Part shown: positions 26,984 to 35,624 of the stretch, in pieces
Layout: every line of letters starts with the position of its first letter
Numbering within the stretch: position 1 is the stretch's first letter
Origin: Cribrihabitans marinus
GTDB taxonomy: Bacteria > Pseudomonadota > Alphaproteobacteria > Rhodobacterales > Rhodobacteraceae
Length of the DNA stretch: 64,000 bases
Direction of reading: 5' to 3'
Assembly: GCF_900109035.1 (NCBI RefSeq)
Contig: NZ_FNYD01000009.1
Coordinates: 1-64,000 of the forward strand
Program-made: the position numbers and the translations under genes
Notes under the pieces: model-generated
The model's input: only the letters and a program-made list of their open reading frames with translations
What the model was told of the DNA's origin: nothing
The model's database searches: none

Positions 26984-27006
26984 AGGGCGGATCGGAGGGA
27001 CACGGG

Positions 27007-27285
27007 ATGCTGTTTTCAAGGGACCGCCAGCACGGCAGCGACCGGCAACGCCGCATCTACGCGGCGTTCGAGATCGTCTATACCCTCGTCGATTTCACCG
27101 CCGCCATTCTCTTCGTCATCGGCTCGATCATGTTCTTCTCGCCGGATTGGGAGAGGTTCGGCACCTGGTTGTTCCTGACGGGCTCGCTGTGTTTCGCGGC
27201 GAAACCCACGCTCAGGCTGGTTCGCGAGTTGAAGCTGGCGGCGATCGGCGATGTGGATGACCTGGCCGACCGGCTGGAGAAATAG
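27007..27285 (+). CDS. YrhK-like small membrane protein
   Basis: 92 aa from the ATG at 27007 (GGAGG upstream). A YrhK-type domain with two hydrophobic helices, VDFTAAILFVIGSIMFF and WLFLTGSLCFAAKPTLRLVREL. Predicted inner-membrane protein of unknown role. Confidence 0.75.
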   Translation: MLFSRDRQHGSDRQRRIYAAFEIVYTLVDFTAAILFVIGSIMFFSPDWERFGTWLFLTGSLCFAAKPTLRLVRELKLAAIGDVDDLADRLEK

Positions 27286-27343
27286 GCCCGATCCCACGGT
27301 TTCGTGACATGACAGCCCCGGCGCAGTCGCTAGGCTCCGGCGC

Positions 27344-28135
27344 ATGATCCGCCTTGTCCTGATCCCGCTTCTGTTCTGGGCCGTGCAGGCGACCGCCAAT
27401 GGCTGCGGCGGCCAGACTGCCTGTCCACTCGGCGACCGCTCCTATCACGTGCTCGAGCCCGACGGCTGGGACGGGCAGACGCCCTTGCCGGTGCTGCTGC
27501 ATTTCCACGGCTGGCAGCGGCAGGGCGACCTGGTGGTCAAGCACCCGCGCATCGCCGGGGCGACGCGGCTGCGCGGCGTGCTGTTGGTGGCGCCGAACGG
27601 GCGGCGCAAGACCTGGGATTTCTGGACCGCCGACACCGAGGATGTGGGATTTGCCGCGCTGGTGCTTGAGGACGTCGCCCGCCGCTATCCCGTGGACCGC
27701 GCGCGCATCTACGTCTCGGGCTATTCCTACGGCGCGGCCATGGCCTGGCGATATGCCTGCCAGAACGGCAACGGGGTGGCTGCCCTGCTGGCGGTTGCCG
27801 GCACCCTGTCGCAGGACGAACCCTGCCCGCAGGCCCCGCGCGAGGTGCGGCATGTGCATGGGCTGAAGGATACGGTGATGGATTTCCCGATGGGGCCGGG
27901 CGGGGATACGACGCATCCCGTCGCCCTGTGGCGGCGAAAGTTGGACTGCGGCAGCGCGACGCCGGCGGGTGATTGGCAGGTTAAACCCTTTCTGGTGCTG
28001 ACCCGCACCGAATGGTCCGATTGCGCAAAGGGGCGCGTGACGCTGGATCTGCATCCTGGCGGGCATTTCATCCCGCATGGCTGGATCGGGCGGCAGCTGG
28101 ACGAGCTTCTGGGCCGCACACCCAGCTACCCGTAA
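27344..28135 (+). CDS. Secreted alpha/beta hydrolase, PHB-depolymerase/LpqC type
   Basis: 263 aa. A Sec signal peptide ends about VQATA-NG. The alpha/beta hydrolase core has the oxyanion region LLHFHGWQ, the nucleophile Ser128 in GYSYGAAM and a late His in LHPGGHFIPHGW. It resembles extracellular polyhydroxybutyrate depolymerases and feruloyl esterases (LpqC/esterase D type). Substrate cannot be named from sequence. Located between pheS and pheT. Confidence 0.75.
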   Translation: MIRLVLIPLLFWAVQATANGCGGQTACPLGDRSYHVLEPDGWDGQTPLPVLLHFHGWQRQGDLVVKHPRIAGATRLRGVLLVAPNGRRKTWDFWTADTEDVGFAALVLEDVARRYPVDRARIYVSGYSYGAAMAWRYACQNGNGVAALLAVAGTLSQDEPCPQAPREVRHVHGLKDTVMDFPMGPGGDTTHPVALWRRKLDCGSATPAGDWQVKPFLVLTRTEWSDCAKGRVTLDLHPGGHFIPHGWIGRQLDELLGRTPSYP

Positions 28136-28213
28136 GCCCCCAAGGCTTGCGCCCATCGCCATTCTTTGCCATTGCCTCTTGCGACCGGAATTCCCTGCCC
28201 AAAGGCCCGCGAC

Positions 28214-30610
28214 ATGAAGTTCACGCTTTCCTGGCTGAAAGACCATCTCGACACCGACGCCAGCGTCGCCGAGATCACCGAGGCGCTTACCGACCTGGGT
28301 CTGGAGGTCGAGGAGGTGTTCGACCCTGCCGAGCGGCTCAAGGACTTCACTCTGGGCCACGTGACCCATGCCGAAAAGCACCCCGATGCCGACAAGCTGC
28401 GGGTGTGCAAGGTGCAGACCGATACGGGCGAGTTGCAGATCATCTGCGGCGCGCCCAATGCGCGCGAGGGGATCACAGCGGTGATCGCCAAGCCGGGCAC
28501 TTATGTGCCGGGCATCGACACCACGATCGGGATCGGCAAGATCCGTGGCATCGAAAGCCACGGCATGATGTGCTCGGAACGCGAGATGGAGCTCAGCGAA
28601 GAGCATGACGGCATCATCGAGCTGCCCTCGGGCGCGGTGGGCGACCGCTTCGTCGACTGGCTGGCCGAGAACGACCCCGCCAAGGTCGACCCGGTGATCG
28701 AGATCGCCATCACCCCCAACCGGCCCGACGCGCTGGGCGTCGAGGGCATCGCGCGTGATCTGGCGGCGCGCGGGTTGGGCACGCTCAAGGCCCGCGATAT
28801 CGCCCCCGTGCCGGGAGCGTTCGAGAGCCCGATCCAGGTGAGCATCGACGCCGACACGCTGGACGGCTGCCCGCTGTTCACCGGCAGGCTGATCCGCGAC
28901 GTGCGCAACGGGCCCAGCCCGCAATGGCTGCAGGACCAGCTCAAGGCCATCGGGTTGCGTCCGATTTCGGCGCTGGTGGACATCACCAACTACATGACCT
29001 TCGACCACAACCGCCCGCTGCATGTCTTCGACGCCGACAAGGTGCGGGGCAACCTGCGCATTCACCGGGCCAAGGGCGGCGAGACCTTGCAGGCGCTCGA
29101 CGAGAAGGAATACACGTTCGAGCTGGGCATGATGGTCATCTCGGACGACAGCGGCCCCGAGAGCATTGCCGGCATCATGGGCGGTGAGGCAACCGGCGTG
29201 ACCGGCGAGACGGTCAACGTGTTCCTGGAAAGCGCGTTCTGGGATCACGTCCAGATCGCCATGACCGGCCGCACGCTCAAGATCAACTCGGATGCGCGCT
29301 ACCGGTTCGAGCGCGGCGTCGATCCCGAATTCACCCTGCCGGGGCTGGAGCACGCCACGCAGATGATCCTGGATATCTGCGGCGGCGAGGCCTCGGAGGT
29401 CGTGGTCGCCGGTGCGGTGCCGGATCATTCCCGCGCCTATCGGCTGGACCCCGCGCGGGTGCAGTCGCTGGTCGGTATGGACATCCCCGAAAGCGAGCAG
29501 CGCCAGACCCTGACGCGGCTGGGTTTCACGCTGGACGGCAATATGGCACAGGTGCCCAGTTGGCGGCCCGACGTGCAGGGCGAGGCCGACCTGGTCGAAG
29601 AGGTGGCGCGCGTGGCGTCGCTGACCCGGCTGCAGGGCAAGCCCTTGCCGCGGGTGACCGAGGGCATCCCGAAACCGGTCATGACCCCGCGCCAGCGCCG
29701 GCTGCAGATGGCACGGCGCACCTGCGCCGCGCTCGGCTACAACGAATGTGTCGGCTATTCCTTCATCGACCAGGCCTCGGCGGCGCTGTTCGGCGGCGGC
29801 GACGATGCGACCAGGCTGGAAAACCCGATCAGCTCCGAGATGAGCCACATGCGCCCGGCGCTGCTGCCCGGCCTGTTGCAGGCCGCGGCACGCAACCAGG
29901 CGCGCGGTTTCATGGACATGGCGCTGTTCGAGGCCGGTCCCGCCTTTCACGGCGGTGAGCCGGGCGAACAGCACACGCTGATCTCCGGCCTGCTGGTCGG
30001 GCGCACCGGGCCCAAGGACGTGCATGGCGCCTCGCGCGCCGTGGATGTATTCGACGTCAAGGCCGATGCCGAGGCGGTTCTGGCCGCGATCGGTGCGCCG
30101 GCCAAGGTGCAGATCCTGCGCGGCGCAAATGACTGGTGGCATCCCGGCCGGCATGGCATGATCTGCCTGGGGCCAAGGAAGGTGCTGGGCGTGTTCGGAG
30201 AGCTGCACCCGCGCGTGTTGCAGGCACTGGACGTGAAGGGGCCGGCGATGGCCTTCACGATCTGGCCCGACGAGGTGCCGATGCCGCGCAAGGCCGGGGC
30301 CGCGCGATCCGCGCTGGAACTGCGCGATCTGCAGGCCGTCGAGCGCGATTTCGCCTTTGTCGTCGACGCAGATGTCGAGGCGCTGGCGCTGGTCAATGCC
30401 GCAGCCGGGGCAGACAAGGCGCTGATCGAGGAGGTGCGCGTCTTTGACGAATTCATCGGCGGCAGCCTGGGCGACGGCAAGAAAAGCCTGGCCATCACCG
30501 TGCGCCTGCAGCCGTCGGACAAGACGCTGAAAGAGGCCGACATCGAAGCGGTCAGCGCGCGGATCGTCGAGAAGGTTGCCAAGGCGACCGGCGGCGTTCT
30601 GCGCGCCTGA
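28214..30610 (+). CDS. pheT: Phenylalanine-tRNA ligase beta subunit
   Basis: 798 aa from MKFTLSWLKDHLDT, full length. It has the EMAP-like tRNA-binding domain (about 40-150, with VCKVQTDTGELQIICGAPNAREG), the B3/B4 editing region (HVFDADKVRG, SRYRFERGVDPEF-type), the B5 domain and a C-terminal ferredoxin-fold anticodon-binding domain (AVERDFAFVVDADV). The start at 28214 is supported by the universal N-terminus. The upstream ATG at 28166 is not needed. Confidence 0.97.
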   Translation: MKFTLSWLKDHLDTDASVAEITEALTDLGLEVEEVFDPAERLKDFTLGHVTHAEKHPDADKLRVCKVQTDTGELQIICGAPNAREGITAVIAKPGTYVPGIDTTIGIGKIRGIESHGMMCSEREMELSEEHDGIIELPSGAVGDRFVDWLAENDPAKVDPVIEIAITPNRPDALGVEGIARDLAARGLGTLKARDIAPVPGAFESPIQVSIDADTLDGCPLFTGRLIRDVRNGPSPQWLQDQLKAIGLRPISALVDITNYMTFDHNRPLHVFDADKVRGNLRIHRAKGGETLQALDEKEYTFELGMMVISDDSGPESIAGIMGGEATGVTGETVNVFLESAFWDHVQIAMTGRTLKINSDARYRFERGVDPEFTLPGLEHATQMILDICGGEASEVVVAGAVPDHSRAYRLDPARVQSLVGMDIPESEQRQTLTRLGFTLDGNMAQVPSWRPDVQGEADLVEEVARVASLTRLQGKPLPRVTEGIPKPVMTPRQRRLQMARRTCAALGYNECVGYSFIDQASAALFGGGDDATRLENPISSEMSHMRPALLPGLLQAAARNQARGFMDMALFEAGPAFHGGEPGEQHTLISGLLVGRTGPKDVHGASRAVDVFDVKADAEAVLAAIGAPAKVQILRGANDWWHPGRHGMICLGPRKVLGVFGELHPRVLQALDVKGPAMAFTIWPDEVPMPRKAGAARSALELRDLQAVERDFAFVVDADVEALALVNAAAGADKALIEEVRVFDEFIGGSLGDGKKSLAITVRLQPSDKTLKEADIEAVSARIVEKVAKATGGVLRA

Positions 30611-30637
30611 CCGGCAGCCGAAAGAAGGAGACGCAAG

Positions 30638-31093
30638 ATGCCGTTCAAGGTCTATCTGTCCGGAGAGATCCACACCGACTGGCGCGAGCAGATCGTCGAG
30701 GGCGCCGCAGGCCTGGACGTTGAGTTCGCCGCACCGGTCACCGACCATGACGCCAGCGACGATTGCGGCGTGGCGATCCTGGGCGAGGAGCCCGACAAGT
30801 ACTGGCATGACCACAAGGGCGCGATGGTGAACGCGATCCGCACCCGCAAGGGCATCGCCGATGCCGATGTGGTGGTGGTGCGCTTCGGCGAGAAATACAA
30901 GCAATGGAACGCGGCCTTCGACGCAGGCTATGCCGCCGCGCTGGGCAAGTCGCTGATCGTGCTGCACCCGCCCGAGCATGACCACCCGCTCAAGGAGGTG
31001 GATGCTGCCGCGCTGGCGGTGGCCCGCACACCGCAGCAGGTCGTGGCGATCCTGCGCTATGTGCTGGACGGTCAGCTGCCCGCCGGCAGCTGA
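30638..31093 (+). CDS. YtoQ family protein
   Basis: 151 aa. Begins [19 protein letters not shown] and contains [16 protein letters not shown] and [25 protein letters not shown], typical of YtoQ, a nucleoside 2-deoxyribosyltransferase-like fold. Function not established. Good Shine-Dalgarno AAGGAGA; 27 bp after pheT, so possibly co-transcribed. Confidence 0.88.
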   Translation: MPFKVYLSGEIHTDWREQIVEGAAGLDVEFAAPVTDHDASDDCGVAILGEEPDKYWHDHKGAMVNAIRTRKGIADADVVVVRFGEKYKQWNAAFDAGYAAALGKSLIVLHPPEHDHPLKEVDAAALAVARTPQQVVAILRYVLDGQLPAGS

Positions 31094-31247
31094 CCCGGTC
31101 AAGGCGGTCGGCCCGCATTTGGGCCGGTGCGCCGTGCCGGTCAAACTTCCCCGTTTCTTTTCTTCCCTGTTCCGGCAATCCTCGGGCACCCTGCGGGCCA
31201 TTCCGTCCCCGCCGGGCCATTCATCAACAGGGAATTGGGAGAAATAC

Positions 31248-31682
31248 ATGCTTCGGGAATTCAAGGATTTCATCGCCAAGGGCAATGTCATGGACATGGC
31301 GGTGGGCATCATCATCGGCGCGGCATTCACCGCGATCGTCAAGGCGATGGTCGATGATCTGATCAACCCGATCGTCGGGCTGTTCACCGGCGGGGTGGAT
31401 TTCACCAACAAGTTTATCGTTCTGGGGGGTGATGCCACCGAATACCCCTCGCTGGAGGCGGCGCGCGAGGCCGGGGCGGCGGCTTTCGCCTATGGTTCGT
31501 TCCTCATGGCCGTCTTGAACTTCCTCATCATCGCCTGGGTCGTCTTCATGCTGGTCCGGGCCGTCAACAAGGCCAAGGATTCGGCCGTTGCCGAAGAAGA
31601 GGTAAAGGCCAAGGAGGCACCGGCGGGTCCGACCGAACTGGATGTTCTTCTTGAAATCCGCAATTCGCTGCAGAAAGGTTGA
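31248..31682 (+). CDS. mscL: Large-conductance mechanosensitive channel MscL
   Basis: 144 aa. N-terminal amphipathic helix [22 protein letters not shown]1 with [22 protein letters not shown], a periplasmic loop, TM2 ([23 protein letters not shown]) and a charged cytoplasmic helix. It releases solutes on hypo-osmotic shock. A MscS-type channel follows ~100 bp downstream beyond a terminator. Confidence 0.95.
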   Translation: MLREFKDFIAKGNVMDMAVGIIIGAAFTAIVKAMVDDLINPIVGLFTGGVDFTNKFIVLGGDATEYPSLEAAREAGAAAFAYGSFLMAVLNFLIIAWVVFMLVRAVNKAKDSAVAEEEVKAKEAPAGPTELDVLLEIRNSLQKG

Positions 31683-31718
31683 GCCGGACCGGCGCCGAAC
31701 CTTTGCTTGCCGACCGGA

Positions 31719-31746
31719 GCGCCCCGCATTGGGGCGTTTCCTTTTC
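31719..31746 (+). terminator. Terminator after mscL
   Basis: GCGCCCC-GCATT-GGGGCGT stem-loop followed by TTCCTTTT, 36 bp past the mscL stop. Confidence 0.75.
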
Positions 31747-31781
31747 TGCCGGTATCGTGAGTGACAATTGAGGAAAAAGAC

Positions 31782-32588
31782 ATGGAAGACATGATTGCTG
31801 GGGCCGAAGGCTATCTGCCGGTGATCGTCAGCGCCGCCAAGGCGCTGGTGGTGCTGATCGTGGGTTGGATCGTTGCGGGGGCGCTGGGCGCGGCCGTGCG
31901 GCGGCGGGTAAACTCCACGCCCCATATCGACCCGACGCTGGGCAATTTCCTGTCCAGCGTCGTCAAATGGGCGATCCTGGCGATGGTGCTGGTGGCCGTC
32001 CTGGGCCTGTTCGGTATCGAGGCCACGAGCATCGTCGCGGTTCTGGGCGCGGCGACCCTGGCCATCGGTCTGGCGCTGCAGGGCACGCTGAGCGACCTGG
32101 CCGCCGGCGTGATGCTGATCGTGTTCCGCCCCTACAAGCTGGGCCAGTTCGTCGATATCGGCGGCACTTCGGGCACGGTCAAGGATCTCAACCTCTTCAC
32201 CACCGAGCTTGTGACGCCGGACAACGTTCAGATCATCGTTCCGAACGGGCAATCCTGGGGGTCGATCATCACCAACTACTCGGCCCATGACACAAGGCGC
32301 GTGGACCTGGTGTTCGGCATCGACTATGGCGACAGCGCCGACAAGGCGATGGGCATCATCCTGGACGCCGCGCGCGCCGACGATCGGGTGCACGCCGATC
32401 CCGAACCCTGGGCGCGGGTGACCAATCTTGGCGACAGCTCGGTCGATCTGACCGCGCGGCTGTGGTGCGATGCCGGTGACTACTGGGATCTGAAATTCGC
32501 ACTGACCAAGACGATCAAGGAAGCGTTCGACGCGCAGGGCATCTCGATCCCCTATCCGCACACGGTCGAGATCAAGAAGGCCAGCTGA
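31782..32588 (+). CDS. mscS: Small-conductance mechanosensitive channel MscS
   Basis: 268 aa. Three transmembrane helices, including the pore helix with IVAVLGAATLAIGLALQGTLSDLAAGVMLI, then the beta domain (GQFVDIGGTSGTVKDLNLFTTEL, IVPNGQSWGSIITNYSAHDTRRVDL) and the alpha/beta domain. I place the start at 31782, preceded by GAGGAAAAAGA; a GTG at 31761 is possible. With mscL it gives two osmotic safety valves side by side. Confidence 0.93.
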   Translation: MEDMIAGAEGYLPVIVSAAKALVVLIVGWIVAGALGAAVRRRVNSTPHIDPTLGNFLSSVVKWAILAMVLVAVLGLFGIEATSIVAVLGAATLAIGLALQGTLSDLAAGVMLIVFRPYKLGQFVDIGGTSGTVKDLNLFTTELVTPDNVQIIVPNGQSWGSIITNYSAHDTRRVDLVFGIDYGDSADKAMGIILDAARADDRVHADPEPWARVTNLGDSSVDLTARLWCDAGDYWDLKFALTKTIKEAFDAQGISIPYPHTVEIKKAS

Positions 32589-32591
32589 GGA

Positions 32592-32625
32592 ACGGCCCGG
32601 CGCGTGCAGGGCGCCGGGCCGTGTT
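32592..32625. terminator. Bidirectional terminator between mscS and ald
   Basis: Strong hairpin: ACGGCCCGGCG and CGCCGGGCCGT around a short loop, followed by GTTT. It serves two convergent genes. Confidence 0.7.
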
Positions 32626-32627
32626 TG

Positions 32628-33746
32628 TCAGCTGCGGATGGCGACGGCAGGCGTGACGACATCGATGCCCAGTGCCTTGCCGACGGCGTAATAGGTCAGC
32701 TTCCCGGCATGCACGTTCAGCCCGGCCATCAGGTGCGGGTCGTCCAGGCAGGCCTGCCGCCAGCCCTTGTCGGCCAGCGCCAGAAGGAAGGGCAGAGTGG
32801 CGTTGCCAAGCGCGATGGTCGAGGTGCGCGCCACGGCGCCCGGCATGTTGGCCACGCAGTAATGCATGATCCCGTCCACCTCATAGATCGGGTCGGCATG
32901 GGTCGTGGCCCTGGAGGTCTCGAAACAGCCGCCCTGGTCGATGGCAACATCCACCAGCACCGCGCCGGGCTTCATGGTGGACAGCTGCTCGCGCGAGATC
33001 AGCTTGGGTGCGGCTGCACCGGGGATCAGCACCGCGCCGATCACCATGTCCGCCTCCTGGATCAGCTCGGCGGTGGCGCCGGCGGTGGAATACTGGTTCT
33101 TGAACTCGCTGCGGAACACGTCGTCGAGATAGCGCAGACGCGGCAGCGACCGGTCCAGCACTGTGACATCCGCGCCCATGCCGGCGGCGATCCGGGCCGC
33201 ATGGGTGCCGACGACACCGCCGCCGATCACGACCACCCTGGCCGGGCCGACGCCGGGCACGCCGCCCATCAGCACGCCGCGCCCGCCATTGGCCTTTTGC
33301 AGGGTCCAGGCGCCCACCTGCGGGGCGAGGCGCCCGGCCACCTCGGACATCGGCGCCAGCAGCGGCAACCCGCCGCGGTCGTCGGTGACGGTCTCATAGG
33401 CGATGGCCGTGCAGCCCGAGGCCAGCAGGTCATGGGTCTGGTCCGGATCCGGGGCCAGATGCAGATAGGTGAACAGAAGCTGGCCCTCGCGCAGCATCTT
33501 GCGCTCGACCGCCTGCGGTTCCTTGACCTTGACGATCATCTCGGCAGTGGCAAACACCTCTTCGGCGGTGCCGACGATCTCGGCGCCGGCATCGACATAG
33601 GCCGCGTCGTCAAAGCCCGAGCCGGCCCCGGCCTGGGTTTCGATAATGACGCTGTGGCCATGCGCCACGGCCTCGCGCGCCGCGTTGGGCGTCAGGCCGA
33701 CGCGGAACTCCTGCGGTTTGATCTCTCTCGGGCATCCGATCTTCAT
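32628..33746 (-). CDS. ald: Alanine dehydrogenase
   Basis: 372 aa, full length. [20 protein letters not shown] at the N-terminus, the substrate-binding MIVKVKEPQ Lys region and [10 protein letters not shown] His region, and the NAD-binding [28 protein letters not shown]. Oxidatively deaminates L-alanine to pyruvate and ammonium, reversibly. In taurine-degrading Roseobacters, Ald regenerates pyruvate for taurine:pyruvate aminotransferase, and tpa lies ~7 kb away. Confidence 0.96.
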   Translation of the reverse strand: MKIGCPREIKPQEFRVGLTPNAAREAVAHGHSVIIETQAGAGSGFDDAAYVDAGAEIVGTAEEVFATAEMIVKVKEPQAVERKMLREGQLLFTYLHLAPDPDQTHDLLASGCTAIAYETVTDDRGGLPLLAPMSEVAGRLAPQVGAWTLQKANGGRGVLMGGVPGVGPARVVVIGGGVVGTHAARIAAGMGADVTVLDRSLPRLRYLDDVFRSEFKNQYSTAGATAELIQEADMVIGAVLIPGAAAPKLISREQLSTMKPGAVLVDVAIDQGGCFETSRATTHADPIYEVDGIMHYCVANMPGAVARTSTIALGNATLPFLLALADKGWRQACLDDPHLMAGLNVHAGKLTYYAVGKALGIDVVTPAVAIRS

Positions 33747-33834
33747 GATTCACCTCCCTTTCGGTCTCGCGCGCATCCTGCCGTGTTGCCACCCGGATTT
33801 CTTGTGAAAAACCCTCGCCATGAACCTCGTCTTG

Positions 33835-33844
33835 AGAATATTCT
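33835..33844. promoter_or_regulatory. Palindromic candidate Lrp operator between ald and its regulator
   Basis: AGAATATTCT, a perfect 10-bp palindrome in an otherwise GC-rich divergent intergenic region of 136 bp. It sits 38 bp before the regulator start and ~90 bp upstream of ald, a plausible binding site for the adjacent Lrp/AsnC protein. Confidence 0.45.
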
Positions 33845-33882
33845 TCGATCAATCAGACAAACGCTGCAAGGGATGAGCATGA

Positions 33883-34341
33883 ATGGCGCTTGATGCAACG
33901 GATCGCAAGATCCTGGGCGCGCTCCAGGTCAAGGGGCGGATGTCGAATTCGGACCTGTCCGATGCGGTCAACCTGTCGCCCTCGGCCTGTCACCGAAGGG
34001 TGCAGCGGCTTGAGGCGGACGGCTATATTCGCGACTATGTCGCCCTTCTGGATGCGCGCAAGCTGGGCGTGCCGACTACGGTCTTCGTGGAAATCACCCT
34101 TCAGGGCCAGGCCGAGGAACTGCTGGACGCTTTTGAAAAGTCGGTATCTCGCATTCCGGATGTTCTGGAGTGTCACCTGATGGCCGGCACGGCGGATTAC
34201 GTGCTCAAGGTCGTGGCCGAGAACACCGAGGATTTCGCACGGATCCACCGCCAGTACCTGTCGCGCCTGCCGGGGGTGGCTCAGATGCAATCGTCCTTTG
34301 CGCTGCGCACCGTGTTCAAGACCACCGCCCTGCCGATCTGA
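33883..34341 (+). CDS. Lrp/AsnC regulator, probable activator of ald
   Basis: 152 aa. Begins MALDATDRKILGALQVKGRMSN, with the helix-turn-helix LSDAVNLSPSACHRRVQRLEADGYI and a RAM domain (LECHLMAGTADYVLKVVAENTEDFARI). Head-to-head with ald, as in AldR-type systems that sense alanine. A second Lrp paralogue in this window serves the LysE exporter. Confidence 0.92.
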   Translation: MALDATDRKILGALQVKGRMSNSDLSDAVNLSPSACHRRVQRLEADGYIRDYVALLDARKLGVPTTVFVEITLQGQAEELLDAFEKSVSRIPDVLECHLMAGTADYVLKVVAENTEDFARIHRQYLSRLPGVAQMQSSFALRTVFKTTALPI

Positions 34342-34502
34342 GACGGCTGGCTCGCGGTGTCTGTGGCAATTCAGTCCCTTGTCCGGTGCGACGCGTACCC
34401 TCATAAGAGACGGGTATCATTCAGAGACTGGTGGCCGGCAGGGCCGGGCAGGCGGCGGAACCGTCCCGCGCACCGTCACGACAAAAGGCAAAGGAGCAGA
34501 AC

Positions 34503-35420
34503 TTGACCGAGAAATCCGACGATCCCTCCCTCGACTGGCTCGAGGCCGAACTTCAGGACACGCTGGACGAGGATATCGAGATCGAGTTCAGCGAACCGAT
34601 GCTGTCGATGGAGATCCGCAAGATCTATCGCGAGCATCATCCCGACATGCTGGACCGCAGGGTCTATTTCCGAAATCTGCTGCGGCTGCAGGCCGAGCTG
34701 ATCAAGGTTCAGGACTGGGTCCAGCACACCGGCGCCAAGGTCTGCATCCTGTTCGAGGGGCGCGACAGTGCCGGCAAGGGCGGTGTCATCAAGCGTATCA
34801 CGCAGCGGCTGAACCCCCGCGTGGCCCGCGTCGTCGCGCTGCCGGCGCCGAACCGCCGTGAGCAGAGCCAGTGGTATTTCCAGCGCTACGTGCCGCATCT
34901 GCCGGCCGGCGGCGAGATCGTGCTGTTCGACCGCTCCTGGTACAACCGCGCCGGCGTCGAGCGGGTGATGGGATTCGCCAGCGAAGACCAGGTGGAACAG
35001 TTCTTCCAGGACGTTCCGGAATTCGAACGCATGCTGGTGCGGTCGGGCATCATCCTGCTGAAATACTGGTTCTCGATCACCGACGAAGAGCAGCAACTGC
35101 GCTTTCTCATGCGCATCCACGACCCGATGAAGCAGTGGAAGCTGTCGCCGATGGACCTGGAATCGCGCATCCGCTGGGAGGCCTATACCAAGGCCAAGGA
35201 AGAGATGTTCGAGCGTACCAATATCGACGAGGCGCCGTGGTACATCGTCGAGGGCAATGACAAGAAGCGCGAGCGCCTGAACTGCATCGAACACCTGCTC
35301 ACCCGCATCCCCTACGAGGAGGTGCCGAGCGAAAAGGTCACCCTGCCGGACCGCCGTTACAACCCCGACTATGAACGCCGTGTTCTGCCCGACGAGTTGT
35401 ACGTGCCGAAAGTATACTGA
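34503..35420 (+). CDS. ppk2: Polyphosphate kinase 2
   Basis: 305 aa from a TTG start at 34503, which has AGGAG six bases upstream. An ATG at 34431 would add 24 residues of low-complexity sequence. PPK2 class I core: Walker A-like EGRDSAGKGGVIK, lid-type residues in NRREQSQWYFQRYVPHLPAGGEIV, Walker B FDRSWYNRAGVERVMGF, and YWFSITDEEQQLRF. Uses polyphosphate to phosphorylate NDPs/NMPs, or the reverse. Confidence 0.92.
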   Translation: MTEKSDDPSLDWLEAELQDTLDEDIEIEFSEPMLSMEIRKIYREHHPDMLDRRVYFRNLLRLQAELIKVQDWVQHTGAKVCILFEGRDSAGKGGVIKRITQRLNPRVARVVALPAPNRREQSQWYFQRYVPHLPAGGEIVLFDRSWYNRAGVERVMGFASEDQVEQFFQDVPEFERMLVRSGIILLKYWFSITDEEQQLRFLMRIHDPMKQWKLSPMDLESRIRWEAYTKAKEEMFERTNIDEAPWYIVEGNDKKRERLNCIEHLLTRIPYEEVPSEKVTLPDRRYNPDYERRVLPDELYVPKVY

Positions 35421-35578
35421 GACCGGTTCTCTGGGTCGCCACAAATTGGCAGCGAACGAGAACTTCGGCGGCGGTTGTTTTGGCCGCCGAGGGTCAAGAA
35501 CATTGCCGTCCACATGTCCTGCGCCGCCCGTCGATTGGGGTATGATTGCCGGTAAGGCAGGACAGCGCCAATTTGACA

Positions 35579-35608
35579 GCCGGCGGGCCGTCTTCAGGCC
35601 GCCGGCGC
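35579..35608. terminator. Hairpin between convergent ppk2 and the CAP-RTX gene
   Basis: GCCGGCGGGCC and GGCCGCCGGC form a long GC stem with one bulge and a 7-nt loop. It lies between two convergent genes. T-rich tails are weak on both sides. Confidence 0.5.
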
Positions 35609-35624
35609 CCTTGTCAATTGGGAC

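Noticed and set aside
27212-31438. Open frame of over 1400 codons on the minus strand
   Set aside because: It lies antisense to pheT, ytoQ and an esterase with clear family motifs. The translation is Arg/His/Gly-rich without domains, which is usual for the opposite strand of high-GC genes.
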